Assembly: GCA_040756745.1 (NCBI GenBank)
Contig: JBFLYO010000034.1
Span: forward strand, 1 to 42,556
Source: JBFLYO01 sp040756745
GTDB taxonomy: Bacteria; Bacteroidota; Ignavibacteria; UBA10030; UBA6906
Direction of reading: 5' to 3'
Length of the DNA: 42,556 nt
Shown piece by piece: positions 1 through 6,880 of the stretch. Made by a program: the position numbers and the translations under genes. The notes under the pieces are model-generated. The model saw nothing but the letters and a program-made list of their open reading frames with translations. It did no database searches and was not told where the DNA came from. Positions within the stretch are counted from its first letter, which is position 1; each line of letters starts with the position of its first letter.

Positions 1-120
1 TGCGGTGTCTCAGGCTGGATATGGACTTGATGATTGGCACTTGTCCTCCTCCTATATGATGTGAACAAATTAGTACCAAATCAGGATATAGTCAAGCACA
101 GCAGGGGGCGTCGCACTCTG

Positions 121-276
121 CCTAACACCCGCAACCACGTCGCTGTCCCGACTTCGTCGGGATCGCTCAAGGCCTCGCTTCCCGATGTAGTCGGGACCAA
201 AAAAGAAACAGCATTGGGCTCGGCCTTGCCCCGACAAAGTACGCCGGGATAAACGTGGTTGCGGGAGACGTTATGT
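121..276 (+). repeat. attC-like recombination site (cassette boundary 1)
   Basis: The left arm (121-140) begins GCCTAAC, matching the R'' consensus RYYYAAC. The right arm (253-276) ends in GTTATGT, one mismatch from R' (GTTRRRY). The arms pair over CCGCAACCACGT with unpaired bases near the core, as in the folded strand used by integron integrases. The loop holds two short palindromes, TCCCGAC/GTCGGGA (146-162) and CCCGA/TCGGG (181-195). The site is about 156 bp, slightly long for an attC. No intI gene is visible. In bases 1-120 I see no gene or signal. Confidence 0.5.
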
Positions 277-315
277 GCAACGCGCCGCCACTGAAAGTAG
301 AAACGGACATCACAT

Positions 316-789
316 ATGAACCAGTCAACAAGAATTGAATCATTTGGACCCGTAGATCTGATGGGTGTCGTTCTCTATGGCAATCCGTCCAAGGTTCGCT
401 TTCACGATGCCTGGGTGCATTTCGGGAAGGTCGCAGACGAACTTGCTTTGTCTCGAATTGACAAGAACCTTTACGGTCTTCAAGTGTATCCACCGACATT
501 TCCCGCCGTATTTGAATTCACCTATATGGCATCCATTGAAACGAACCCCGGGATCACTGTGCCAATCAGAATGTTGACGAAAACTGTCCCCCGATGTACC
601 TATGCCGTTCAGAAAGTCATCGGGGGTGTGGACGGGATCGACGAGGCGCTACAGTATCTGTACAGGGAGTACATTCCGGCGAAAGGGCTGAAGGTAGCAA
701 TGCCATTCGATTTTGAAAAATACTGCAACGTTAGAAGCCAAGATCACCTTCAGGGCGACATTGAGGTTTGGGTTCCCGTTGAGCAATAG
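316..789 (+). CDS. GyrI-like small-molecule (effector) binding domain protein
   Basis: A 157-aa protein consisting of a single GyrI-like/AraC effector-binding domain with no DNA-binding domain. Seen: an N-terminal MGVVLYGNP strand, a central FTYMASIET segment, then the repeat half with P-R-C-T-Y-A-V, a YLYREYIPAKGLKVA helix-turn region and a terminal DFEKY...IEVWVPVE signature. Family members bind small hydrophobic or cationic ligands; some regulate transcription when fused to an HTH, stand-alone ones may sequester or hydrolyse toxic compounds. It follows an attC-like site by about 40 bp and is the only gene between two such sites, which fits a single-gene cassette. The ATG has no strong Shine-Dalgarno. 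Ligand unknown. Confidence 0.75.
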   Translation: MNQSTRIESFGPVDLMGVVLYGNPSKVRFHDAWVHFGKVADELALSRIDKNLYGLQVYPPTFPAVFEFTYMASIETNPGITVPIRMLTKTVPRCTYAVQKVIGGVDGIDEALQYLYREYIPAKGLKVAMPFDFEKYCNVRSQDHLQGDIEVWVPVEQ

Positions 790-834
790 ATGCATCCCAT
801 GAGCGGTTCCAACGGACGAATACGGCGACGCCTT

Positions 835-982
835 GCGCATAACAGCGCCACCTACGACACTCACGTCATTTGGTGAGGCGCAGGTGAAGCTTAGCTGGGC
901 ATGACATAAAGAGTTCGTTCATCGCCTCAGTCAATTGAAAGAGAAAGAGTTCGGCGGTGCGTGGTTGCAGGAGACGTTTGGC
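835..982 (+). repeat. degenerate attC-like site (cassette boundary 2)
   Basis: The right arm at 961-982 (GTGGTTGCAGGAGACGTTTG...) is nearly identical to the right arm of the site ending at 276, which shows relationship. A possible left core GCATAAC lies at 836-842, but the arms no longer pair well. It occupies most of the 273-bp gap between the GyrI-like and reductase genes. I read it as a decayed cassette boundary. Confidence 0.35.
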
Positions 983-1062
983 GAAATTGCAGCAGAGTTC
1001 ATGAAGTATTGTTGCGCGCGCGTCCAATGAGTGCCGACCATTCATCACTTACGAGGGGTTCT

Positions 1063-1650
1063 ATGAGAATGCTCACTGCGTTCACTTTTGTCACACTCAA
1101 CGGTTTCTTCAAAGGTCCCGGAGAAGACACCACGTGGCATCATCACGGAAAAGAGGAAGCCAAGTTCTCCGAGCAATCTCTACGGCGAGGTAATATCCTC
1201 CTTTTCGGTCGAAAGACATACGAGATGATGGCAGCTTTTTGGCCAACCCCGATGGCAAAGGAGGCATTTCCGAAGGTTGCCGACGGAATGAACAAGGCCG
1301 AGAAGCTTGTCTTCTCGCGAACCATGAAGAATGCAGAGTGGCACAACACAAGGGTTGTAGGGAAGAATTTGATAGAGGCAGTGAGAGGACTCAAGCGGAC
1401 CGCGAAAAAGGACATGACGATCCTTGGTAGTGGAAGCTTGGTTGCCCAACTTGCCCAAGAGGGGTTGATCGACGAGTACGAGATTCTGGTCGACCCAATC
1501 GCCATAGGCAACGGCACGCCTCTGTTCAAGGATATGACCAACAGATTGGATCTGAAGCTCAGTAGGTTGAAGCAATTCAAGAGCGGGGCCGTTCTTCTGC
1601 GGTTCCATCCGCTCACCGCGTCAGGCAAGAAGGTGCTCCACAAGACCTGA
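1063..1650 (+). CDS. RibD/dihydrofolate-reductase-family protein
   Basis: A 195-aa single-domain protein of the RibD_C/DHFR-like fold. Seen: N-terminal MRMLTAFTFVTLNGF (family signature: strand with T-L-D/N-G), an LLFGRKTYEMMAAFWP motif around residues 45-60, KLVFSRT, and a C-terminal ILGSGSLVAQLAQEGLIDEYEILVDPIAIGNGTPLF stretch diagnostic of the family. Such proteins bind NADPH; most stand-alone members have no assigned substrate, so folate reduction should not be assumed. The ATG at 1063 is preceded by GAGGGG at a good distance; the frame extends further upstream, but that part reads through the attC-like site. DHFR-fold genes are frequent integron cargo. Confidence 0.8.
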   Translation: MRMLTAFTFVTLNGFFKGPGEDTTWHHHGKEEAKFSEQSLRRGNILLFGRKTYEMMAAFWPTPMAKEAFPKVADGMNKAEKLVFSRTMKNAEWHNTRVVGKNLIEAVRGLKRTAKKDMTILGSGSLVAQLAQEGLIDEYEILVDPIAIGNGTPLFKDMTNRLDLKLSRLKQFKSGAVLLRFHPLTASGKKVLHKT

Positions 1651-1776
1651 GTCAGTTGGGAGAATCATTAAACTGCTCGCGGGACAACAGTGTTGTTTGC
1701 CGAAACGCTAAGCGCAATCAAAGATTCAATTAATGAGGCGTTTTGCAGCACGTCTAATGTATCGAGACGACATACG

Positions 1777-2139
1777 ATGAGGATTGGATCAATCGTGATC
1801 CATTGCTTTGAGTTCAAGCGAATGGTCGCATTCTGGCAGGAAGCTCTGCGCTACATTCCTCGGGAGCCAACGAGCAATGACTGGGTGGTTCTTTGTGATC
1901 CAAAAGGAAGGGGACCAAATCTCTCGTTCCAGGCACGCAGCGGACGTGCTGAGCACCGCAGTTGGCTCCACCTCGACCTATATACCAGCAGGCAGGGCGA
2001 CGAAGTGGACCGGTTGGTCGCGCTGGGAGTTCGGCGCTACCCGTGGCGCTGTCCGGCAGGGGCAGATTTTGTAGTGTTGGAGGATCCGGACGGAAATCTT
2101 TTCTGTGTCGTTCAGAAACCAGACGAACAAAGAACCTAG
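1777..2139 (+). CDS. VOC-family (glyoxalase-like) protein
   Basis: A 120-aa protein with one vicinal-oxygen-chelate module pair typical of glyoxalase_6-type proteins. Seen: starts MRIGSIVIHCFEFKRMVAFW, has WVVLCDPKGRGPNLSFQ in the middle, a WLHLDLYT strand (His as putative metal ligand) and the closing VLEDPDGNLFCVVQ motif with Glu/Asp positions used for metal in active relatives. Function could be antibiotic or electrophile resistance; not determinable. The ATG at 1777 follows GAGACGA. The 126 bp upstream contain a perfect ACAACA-G-TGTTGT palindrome (1684-1696) and possible attC debris but no clear site. Confidence 0.75.
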   Translation: MRIGSIVIHCFEFKRMVAFWQEALRYIPREPTSNDWVVLCDPKGRGPNLSFQARSGRAEHRSWLHLDLYTSRQGDEVDRLVALGVRRYPWRCPAGADFVVLEDPDGNLFCVVQKPDEQRT

Positions 2140-2192
2140 GGGAGGAGAAGGGAAACATGAGTTGGGCATTACAACAAATGGGGGAGTGAACC

Positions 2193-2792
2193 GTGGCGCA
2201 ACGACCAAAGAGCAATGAGCCGAAGGCAAAAGGCACGTCGCACGCCCGCAAGCCACGCAGGTCGGCGACCAAGTCGAAGTCCCCGCCGAAGGCAGTCACG
2301 AAGGCCAGGGCAGGTGCAAAAGCGGAGCACGCGACCGAGACGGCGGCCTCTCGTCTCATCGACGAGCGGATCCGTTCTCTCGGTGGCTGGCGCGCCGAGA
2401 CCCTGGCGCAGGTCCGCCGCCTCATCCGCGAGGCTGACCCAGACATCATGGAGGAGTGCAAATGGGTCAAGCCCAGCAACCCATTGGGCGTGCCCGTGTG
2501 GTCCCGCGTTGGAATCGTCTGCACGGGAGAGGCCTACAACCAGGTGGTCAAGCTAACCTTCGCCCGAGGTGCCTCCTTGGAGGACCCTCGGGGGCTCTTC
2601 AACTCCAGCCTCGAGGGGAACACGCGTCGCGCCATCGACATCCGGGAGGGAGAGGTGCTCGATGCTGAGGCGTTCAAGGCCTTAGTCCAGGCCGCGGTCG
2701 CAGAGAATCTCCGCTCCAGCGCCCCCAAGTCCAAGTCCCCGCCGAAGGCAGACACCAAGACCAAGCCAGGTGCGGGTAGCCCAGGCCGATGA
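2193..2792 (+). CDS. DUF1801 domain protein with lysine/proline-rich tails
   Basis: GTG start with GGGGGAG seven bases upstream; 199 aa. Residues about 52-165 form the DUF1801 (YdhG-like) domain: IDERIRSLGGW, ADPDIMEECKWVKPSNPLGVPVWSR, VVKLTFARGASLEDP and GLFNSSLEGNTRRAIDI. The ends are basic and low-complexity, and the short motif KSKSPPKA occurs in both tails, suggesting a duplicated linker or a nucleic-acid-binding role (inference). The fold is iron-chaperone/frataxin-like in distant relatives, but no activity is established. It overlaps the next DUF1801 gene by ATGA, so the two are translationally coupled. GC-richer codon use than the preceding genes suggests separate acquisition. Confidence 0.8.
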   Translation: MAQRPKSNEPKAKGTSHARKPRRSATKSKSPPKAVTKARAGAKAEHATETAASRLIDERIRSLGGWRAETLAQVRRLIREADPDIMEECKWVKPSNPLGVPVWSRVGIVCTGEAYNQVVKLTFARGASLEDPRGLFNSSLEGNTRRAIDIREGEVLDAEAFKALVQAAVAENLRSSAPKSKSPPKADTKTKPGAGSPGR

Positions 2793-3181
2793 AACACCTT
2801 AGAGGCGGCAATCCACAAGTCGCGAAGGCCGACGGCGACGCCCCGGTGCAGGCGTACATCGCCGCGATGCCGGGCTGGAAGCGCGCGATTGGCAGGCGCC
2901 TCGACGCGCTCATCGTTCGCAACGCGCCCAACGTGCGCAAGGCCGTGAAGTGGAACTCGCCGTTCTACGGCATCGAGGGCCAGGGTTGGTTCCTCTCGTT
3001 CCACGTCTTCACCCACTACGTCAAGGTGACCTTCTTCCGAGGCACGTCACTGCGACCGGTTCCGCCCGGAGGCACGGGCAGGGACGCACGCTGGATCGAC
3101 ATCCACGCGGACGATCTCGATGAGGCGCAGGTGGCGACGTGGGTGAAGCAGGCGGCCGGGTTGCCCGGCTGGGCTCCGTAG
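2789..3181 (+). CDS. DUF1801 domain protein (second copy)
   Basis: A 130-aa protein made almost entirely of one DUF1801 domain: VQAYIAAMPGWKRAIGRRLDALI, AVKWNSPFYGIEGQGWF, YVKVTFFRGTSLRP and a WVKQAAGLPGW end. It differs from its upstream partner in lacking basic tails, and the two are diverged enough to be distinct subfamilies rather than a fresh duplication. The ATG overlaps the upstream stop. Role unknown; the pair looks like a two-gene cassette. Confidence 0.8.
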   Translation: MKHLRGGNPQVAKADGDAPVQAYIAAMPGWKRAIGRRLDALIVRNAPNVRKAVKWNSPFYGIEGQGWFLSFHVFTHYVKVTFFRGTSLRPVPPGGTGRDARWIDIHADDLDEAQVATWVKQAAGLPGWAP

Positions 3182-3194
3182 CAAACCGTCCTGG

Positions 3195-3224
3195 GGCTCG
3201 TCGCCGCCCCAGCGCCGACGAGCC
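3195..3224. repeat. GC-rich hairpin between convergent genes
   Basis: Perfect 9-bp inverted repeat GGCTCGTCG (3195-3203) / CGACGAGCC (3216-3224) with a 12-nt loop, lying just after the DUF1801 pair and before the end of the convergent toxin-antitoxin operon. It could act as a bidirectional terminator, but neither side has a T-tract, so this is tentative. Confidence 0.35.
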
Positions 3225-3300
3225 ACCCGCGCCTGGGAAGACAGGTCCTCGTCCTGTGCTTTGCCGGCGAGGGGGACAGTTCCGAAGGAGATGAAGTGGC

Positions 3301-3600
3301 TTATCGGCTGGACGACAGTAGCTGCAGCGAACGACGGATCGACTTCTCATCAACCAGTCGATCGGTTACAAACTTGTGTAAGATGCTCGATATCAGCGTT
3401 TGATAGGGGATGCCTTCTTCCCGTGAGCGGCGCTTGAGCTGCTCCAACACCGACTCCGATATGCGAATATTCACGTTACGGGTCTTCCGAAGCTTGTCAA
3501 GGATCCCTTCGAGCTTTGCACGCTCCTTTTTTGAGAGTGAGCGATATATGTCCGCTTCTCGCTCAATCTCACGCTCATACTTGTCCAGTTTCACCTTCAT
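3301..3600 (-). CDS. brnA: BrnA-type ribbon-helix-helix antitoxin
   Basis: A 99-aa protein. The N-terminal half is charged and helical (KLDKYEREIEREADIYRSLSKKERAKL); the C-terminal half carries a ribbon-helix-helix DNA-binding segment, VNIRISESVLEQLKRRS, followed by GIPYQTLISSILHKF, typical of CopG/BrnA antitoxins. It should bind and neutralise the upstream-encoded toxin and repress the shared promoter. Its ATG overlaps the toxin stop by 4 bp, giving coupled translation. The order toxin then antitoxin is normal for brnTA. The operon is inverted relative to the surrounding cassette genes, as often seen for toxin-antitoxin cassettes carrying their own promoter. Confidence 0.8.
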   Translation of the reverse strand: MKVKLDKYEREIEREADIYRSLSKKERAKLEGILDKLRKTRNVNIRISESVLEQLKRRSREEGIPYQTLISSILHKFVTDRLVDEKSIRRSLQLLSSSR

Positions 3601-3866
3601 GGCTTCTTCTCTCCAAATCTCTTGTGGAATTTCCGGCTGGGGAATGCCGTCTTGAGAATAACGTTTCCATCAGTATCGACAATAAACGGCACTACGTGGA
3701 CGTAACCGTTGATCGGGATGACGAACATCCACTGTGCAGCGCGTTTCGGATGCTTGACGACATCCAAATACTTCTTCTCTAGGATGAGGACAGCGATTCC
3801 CTCAAACGAAATTCCGCGTTCGGCTCCAAGTTTGGTACTTTTGTCATCATCCCAGAGTATGTTCAC
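3597..3866 (-). CDS. brnT: BrnT-family ribonuclease toxin
   Basis: An 89-aa protein with the BrnT layout: N-terminal ILWDDDKSTKLGAERGISFEGIAVLI, central LDVVKHP, WMFVIPINGYVHVVPFIVD strands and a C-terminal TAFPSRKFHKRF with the basic Arg/Lys cluster used by these RelE-fold RNases. Predicted to cleave RNA when free of BrnA. The only start in frame is GTG (3866-3864); a GGAGG lies just 1 nt upstream, too close to work normally, and the promoter would start transcription at about this codon, so translation may be leaderless. Function by family; toxicity not demonstrated. Confidence 0.8.
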   Translation of the reverse strand: MNILWDDDKSTKLGAERGISFEGIAVLILEKKYLDVVKHPKRAAQWMFVIPINGYVHVVPFIVDTDGNVILKTAFPSRKFHKRFGEKKP

Positions 3867-3872
3867 GCCTCC

Positions 3873-3901
3873 AAGATATCACATTACGCATACAATGTCA
3901 A
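3873..3901 (-). promoter_or_regulatory. brnTA promoter, near-consensus
   Basis: On the minus strand TTGACA (3901-3896), a 17-bp spacer and TATCTT (3878-3873) lie directly before brnT. The predicted start of transcription (about 3866) coincides with the GTG start codon. Confidence 0.55.
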
Positions 3902-3923
3902 TAGTTCATTCGTTCCGGGCGCC

Positions 3924-4016
3924 AGCTAACAACCGGCACGACGACGCCTGCCCTGTCGGTAGGCAGACGGTAGGCAGGTTGGAAATACCGCTGCGTTGTT
4001 GTGGCAGAAGTTGTGC
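3924..4016 (+). repeat. attC-like recombination site (cassette boundary 3)
   Basis: Left core AGCTAAC (3924-3930) and right core GTTGTGC (4010-4016) each differ by one base from the R''/R' consensus. The arms 3927-3947 and 3993-4013 pair at 14 of 21 positions, with mismatches clustered near the cores. The 93-bp length is typical of attC. The loop carries a host-type palindrome, CCTGCC (3947-3952)/GGCAGG (3973-3978). Confidence 0.5.
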
Positions 4017-4066
4017 GCTATGCCCAATGCTCATTACCAACGTGTGTCACAGCAAGGAGAGTCTCT

Positions 4067-4612
4067 ATGATCCACATACCACACGTCTTATCGAGTCGAT
4101 TGTGGCTACCTGCTTTCTTATGCATTCTCATTGGTGCCACAGCATGCCAACAAGAGAAACAGCAGCCCCAGGAGAATGTTGCCCAACAACAAGTGCAGTC
4201 ACCACAAACGAGTCCGCCACAGCAACTGCAAGCTCAACAGTCTAATCACCAACAGCCACCCGACATGAAGGAGGATTTCGCCATGGCTTTCTACTTAACG
4301 AGGTTCAGCTATACGCCGGAGACTTGGGCTCGATTGATGAAGAACCCTGAAGACCGCCGCGATGCTGCACGCAAGTACATCGAGTCAGCCGGTGGAAAGC
4401 TGCACGGCTTCTGGTACGCGTTTGGCGCGTACGACGGCTACTGCCTCTGGGAAGCGCCTGACAACGTCTCGATGGCCGCAGTCGGGATTGCGATCACCGG
4501 CGGTGGTGCGTTGTCGAAATTCGAGACGACGCCGCTACTCACCGTCGAGGAGACCCTCGAGGCCCTTCGCCGGGCACAGAAGGTCGCCTACCGGCCGCCG
4601 GGCGCGAAGTAA
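4067..4612 (+). CDS. lipoprotein with GYD domain
   Basis: A 181-aa protein starting at an ATG with AAGGAGA six bases upstream. A lipoprotein signal peptide ends in IGATAC, so Cys27 is the predicted lipidated residue. Residues about 28-70 are a Gln/Pro-rich linker. The rest is a GYD domain: MAFYLTRFSYTPETWARLM, AARKYIESAGGKLHGFWYAFGAYDGY (the name-giving motif), IAITGGGALSKFETTPLLT. GYD proteins are small ferredoxin-like-fold proteins of unknown function; exporting and lipidating one is unusual. It directly follows an attC-like site and is probably the last cassette of the array. Confidence 0.7.
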   Translation: MIHIPHVLSSRLWLPAFLCILIGATACQQEKQQPQENVAQQQVQSPQTSPPQQLQAQQSNHQQPPDMKEDFAMAFYLTRFSYTPETWARLMKNPEDRRDAARKYIESAGGKLHGFWYAFGAYDGYCLWEAPDNVSMAAVGIAITGGGALSKFETTPLLTVEETLEALRRAQKVAYRPPGAK

Positions 4613-4655
4613 ACCGACAGGAGGGGGCACCGCGCACAACCAGCGTACGTACGAT

Positions 4656-4682
4656 GCCTGCCTGACGGCAGGGCAGGCAGGC
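4656..4682. repeat. GCCTGCCTG palindromic element
   Basis: Perfect 9-bp inverted repeat GCCTGCCTG (4656-4664) / CAGGCAGGC (4674-4682) with a 9-nt loop, in the 310-bp gene-less gap 4613-4922. Related elements lie in the attC-like loop at 3947-3978 and at 14332-14365, so this is a dispersed REP-like family. Confidence 0.6.
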
Positions 4683-4820
4683 TCGACCGCCTCTTCGGAG
4701 TACCCTTCACGACGCGCAACTGGAATACCATCACCGCGATTGCCAGGGTGCTCGATACCGAAGGGACCTGATCAACGCTCAAGTATCCGAAGATCTTGTA
4801 TAGGCGGGGTATTGGCCTGG

Positions 4821-4914
4821 GGATTGAGTCATTGAAACATTGAGTCACTGAGTCATTTGGTGCCCAGATCTCCGCCCAACGACCCAATGATCCGATGATG
4901 CAGTGATTCAATCC
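4821..4914. repeat. five-plus-five octamer inverted tandem repeat
   Basis: Bases 4821-4860 are five degenerate 8-bp units (e.g. TCATTGAA), and 4875-4914 are five more in inverted orientation (e.g. TTCAATCC, CCCAATGA), with a 14-nt loop. Unit registers match between the arms. It lies just downstream of the GH35 gene (minus strand) and could fold at that transcript's 3' end. Confidence 0.6.
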
Positions 4915-4922
4915 TCCACCTC

Positions 4923-6740
4923 TCACCTAGGTTCTGCCTTCCCCTCAGTCTGCCTCGGCCCTCCACCCTGCAGCTCCAACACCAATACTTCGTTCTTCCC
5001 GCGCTTCAGCCACGGCGCAGGCAGATAGAGCCGCTGCTGGGGTCCGATCGACCAGTACCGGCCCAGATTGTGCCCGTTCACCCACACAACTCCCTTCTGC
5101 CAGGCACTCATGTCCAGGAATGTGTCGCCCGGTTTATCGATCATGAAAGATCCGCGATAGAACGCAGGTCCGGTCGAGCTGTCGGGGAGGTCGTATGCGA
5201 GGCTCCTCAAGAAACCATGATCCAGCGGGAGAGGATAGACTGACCAGTTCATGAGCGTAACCCCCGCCAGTTCTACCCGGTCGGTGATCCCCTTCCGGTC
5301 CAGCATCCTCCCGCCGAAGTTGATCCGCCCCATGGCCTCGACCAGTATATCGAGCCGCGATTCAGGAGAATCGGGAGGAGGGAGGACTAGCGCCGTTTCT
5401 CCCCTGGCCCGGTCAATTGTGCCAATACGCTTCCCGTTGATGAAGACGATCGCGTAATCGTGCGGTTCGGTGATGACAAGTTTTCCTGAACGGGGCCCGA
5501 TCAACTGAGTCCTGTAGAGAATCATCCCGAGGTTCTGTCCATACGATTCCATGCTCCGGGGCTGTACGCTCCCCACTGGACCGGCAAGATGCGCAAAAAG
5601 GTCGGCCTGAGCGTCCGGGAGGAATGCAGGGATCTCAATTGTCTGAGCGGATCCTGGAACCGCCGGCGGCGGCGTGCCCGACGAACGTGAGATGACCTCC
5701 CTGAGATTGAAATACTTTGCCGTCGGCCGCCCGGCTTCGTCGAGAGGCGCATCGTAGTCATAGCTCGTAATATCCGGCTCGTACCGGTCGCCGAAATTCG
5801 CCCCCGCCCAGAACCCGAAATTGGTCCCTCCATGAAACATGTAGAAGTTAAACGACTTCCCCGTATTCAGCATCCACTCGATATCCGCTCGTTGCTTCTC
5901 TATGTCAGCCCCACCAAACGATTGATCTCCCCAATGTGTGAACCAGCCGCACCAGAACTCTCCGCACATCGCGGGGATGCCGCTCCGGAACGATGCGAGA
6001 TTCTCAAAGTGCCGCTGCGCCCCTCCTCCGAAATTCACAACCGGCAATGCGGAGGGGAGGGCGCCGGCCTCAAGCTGAGATAATCCCGATCCGTCGGATG
6101 TGTAGAGAGGTATTGTAAACCCGGCCTCCCGAAATAATTGCCCCAACTCGGCCAGATACACCTTGTCGTTCCCATAGCTCCCGTACTCGTTCTCCAGCTG
6201 CGCGAGGATGATCGGTCCGCCCCGGGTGATCTGCAGTCCCGCAATCTCCCGGCCGAGCCGAATCAGATAGCGACGCGATGCCTCCATGAATTCGTGTTCG
6301 TTGCATCGTATCCGTGCCTCCGGATCGCGCAACAGCCACGCCGGAAGCCCGCCGAAATCCCATTCCGTGCATACGTACGGACCTGGACGTATCATCACCC
6401 AGAGCCCAACTTCCTGTGCGGTCTTGATGAATGTCGCGACGTCGAGATCCCCCGAGAAGTCGAATGTCCCCGGCCGCGGCTCGTGCGCGTTCCAGAAGAT
6501 GTAGGTGCAAATCGTGTTCAGCCCCATCGCCTTCGCCTTTATCATCCGGTCGCGCCAGTACTCCCGCGGAATGCGCGGGTAATGTATCTCCCCTGAAATG
6601 ATCCTGAACGGCTTGCCATTGAGAAAGAACTGTCCCTTCTCGACGGCGAACGAGCCGGCATGGGCTGAAGGAGGGGAAACCGGAAGCGCCGAAAGAAGCG
6701 TGATAAGAAAGAGGGCCGGAGCTATGCGCTGATGTCTCAT
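4923..6740 (-). CDS. secreted GH35 beta-galactosidase
   Basis: A 605-aa glycoside hydrolase family 35 enzyme predicted to remove terminal beta-galactosyl residues from oligo- or polysaccharides outside the cytoplasm. A signal peptide (1-28, ending AHA) precedes the TIM barrel: FRIISGEIHYPRIPREYWRD, NTICTYIFWNAHEP, MIRPGPYVCTEWDFGGLPAWL. The acid/base Glu is E185 in QLENEYG and the nucleophile E261 in MCGEFWCGW. C-terminal beta-sandwich domains end with a WVNGHNLGRYW carbohydrate-binding-like motif, as in other family members. The ATG follows CAGGAGA. It is alone in its unit and divergent from the AlaX-like gene; no polysaccharide-utilisation partners are present. Confidence 0.9.
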   Translation of the reverse strand: MRHQRIAPALFLITLLSALPVSPPSAHAGSFAVEKGQFFLNGKPFRIISGEIHYPRIPREYWRDRMIKAKAMGLNTICTYIFWNAHEPRPGTFDFSGDLDVATFIKTAQEVGLWVMIRPGPYVCTEWDFGGLPAWLLRDPEARIRCNEHEFMEASRRYLIRLGREIAGLQITRGGPIILAQLENEYGSYGNDKVYLAELGQLFREAGFTIPLYTSDGSGLSQLEAGALPSALPVVNFGGGAQRHFENLASFRSGIPAMCGEFWCGWFTHWGDQSFGGADIEKQRADIEWMLNTGKSFNFYMFHGGTNFGFWAGANFGDRYEPDITSYDYDAPLDEAGRPTAKYFNLREVISRSSGTPPPAVPGSAQTIEIPAFLPDAQADLFAHLAGPVGSVQPRSMESYGQNLGMILYRTQLIGPRSGKLVITEPHDYAIVFINGKRIGTIDRARGETALVLPPPDSPESRLDILVEAMGRINFGGRMLDRKGITDRVELAGVTLMNWSVYPLPLDHGFLRSLAYDLPDSSTGPAFYRGSFMIDKPGDTFLDMSAWQKGVVWVNGHNLGRYWSIGPQQRLYLPAPWLKRGKNEVLVLELQGGGPRQTEGKAEPR

Positions 6741-6768
6741 GGTGGGTTCTCCTGTGCAGGCCGGTCAC

Positions 6769-6797
6769 ATGATACTGCAATTCTCGATTCTGTGCAA
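6769..6797 (-). promoter_or_regulatory. GH35 promoter candidate
   Basis: On the minus strand TTGCAC (6797-6792), 17 bp, TATCAT (6774-6769), about 30 bp before the GH35 start codon. It lies back to back with a promoter for the AlaX-like gene. Confidence 0.5.
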
Positions 6798-6820
6798 AAA
6801 AGAAAAAAATCTGGAATCCG

Positions 6821-6849
6821 TTGCAAGTTTCCGTCAGGGGATGTATCAT
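6821..6849 (+). promoter_or_regulatory. AlaX-like gene promoter candidate
   Basis: TTGCAA (6821-6826), 17 bp, TATCAT (6844-6849). A transcript starting near 6856 excludes the longer reading frame that begins at 6821 and supports the ATG at 6881. Confidence 0.5.
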
Positions 6850-6880
6850 AGAAGCACAGAAAAACTGTTATTCGCAGGTT

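Noticed and set aside
34..252. 72-codon open frame
   Set aside because: It reads through the attC-like site and its hairpins; no start signal and no protein character.
1651..1776. A further attC site between the reductase and VOC genes
   Set aside because: A GTCTAATG near 1753 and a GCTAAG near 1708 are suggestive, but the arms do not pair convincingly; left out as too degenerate.
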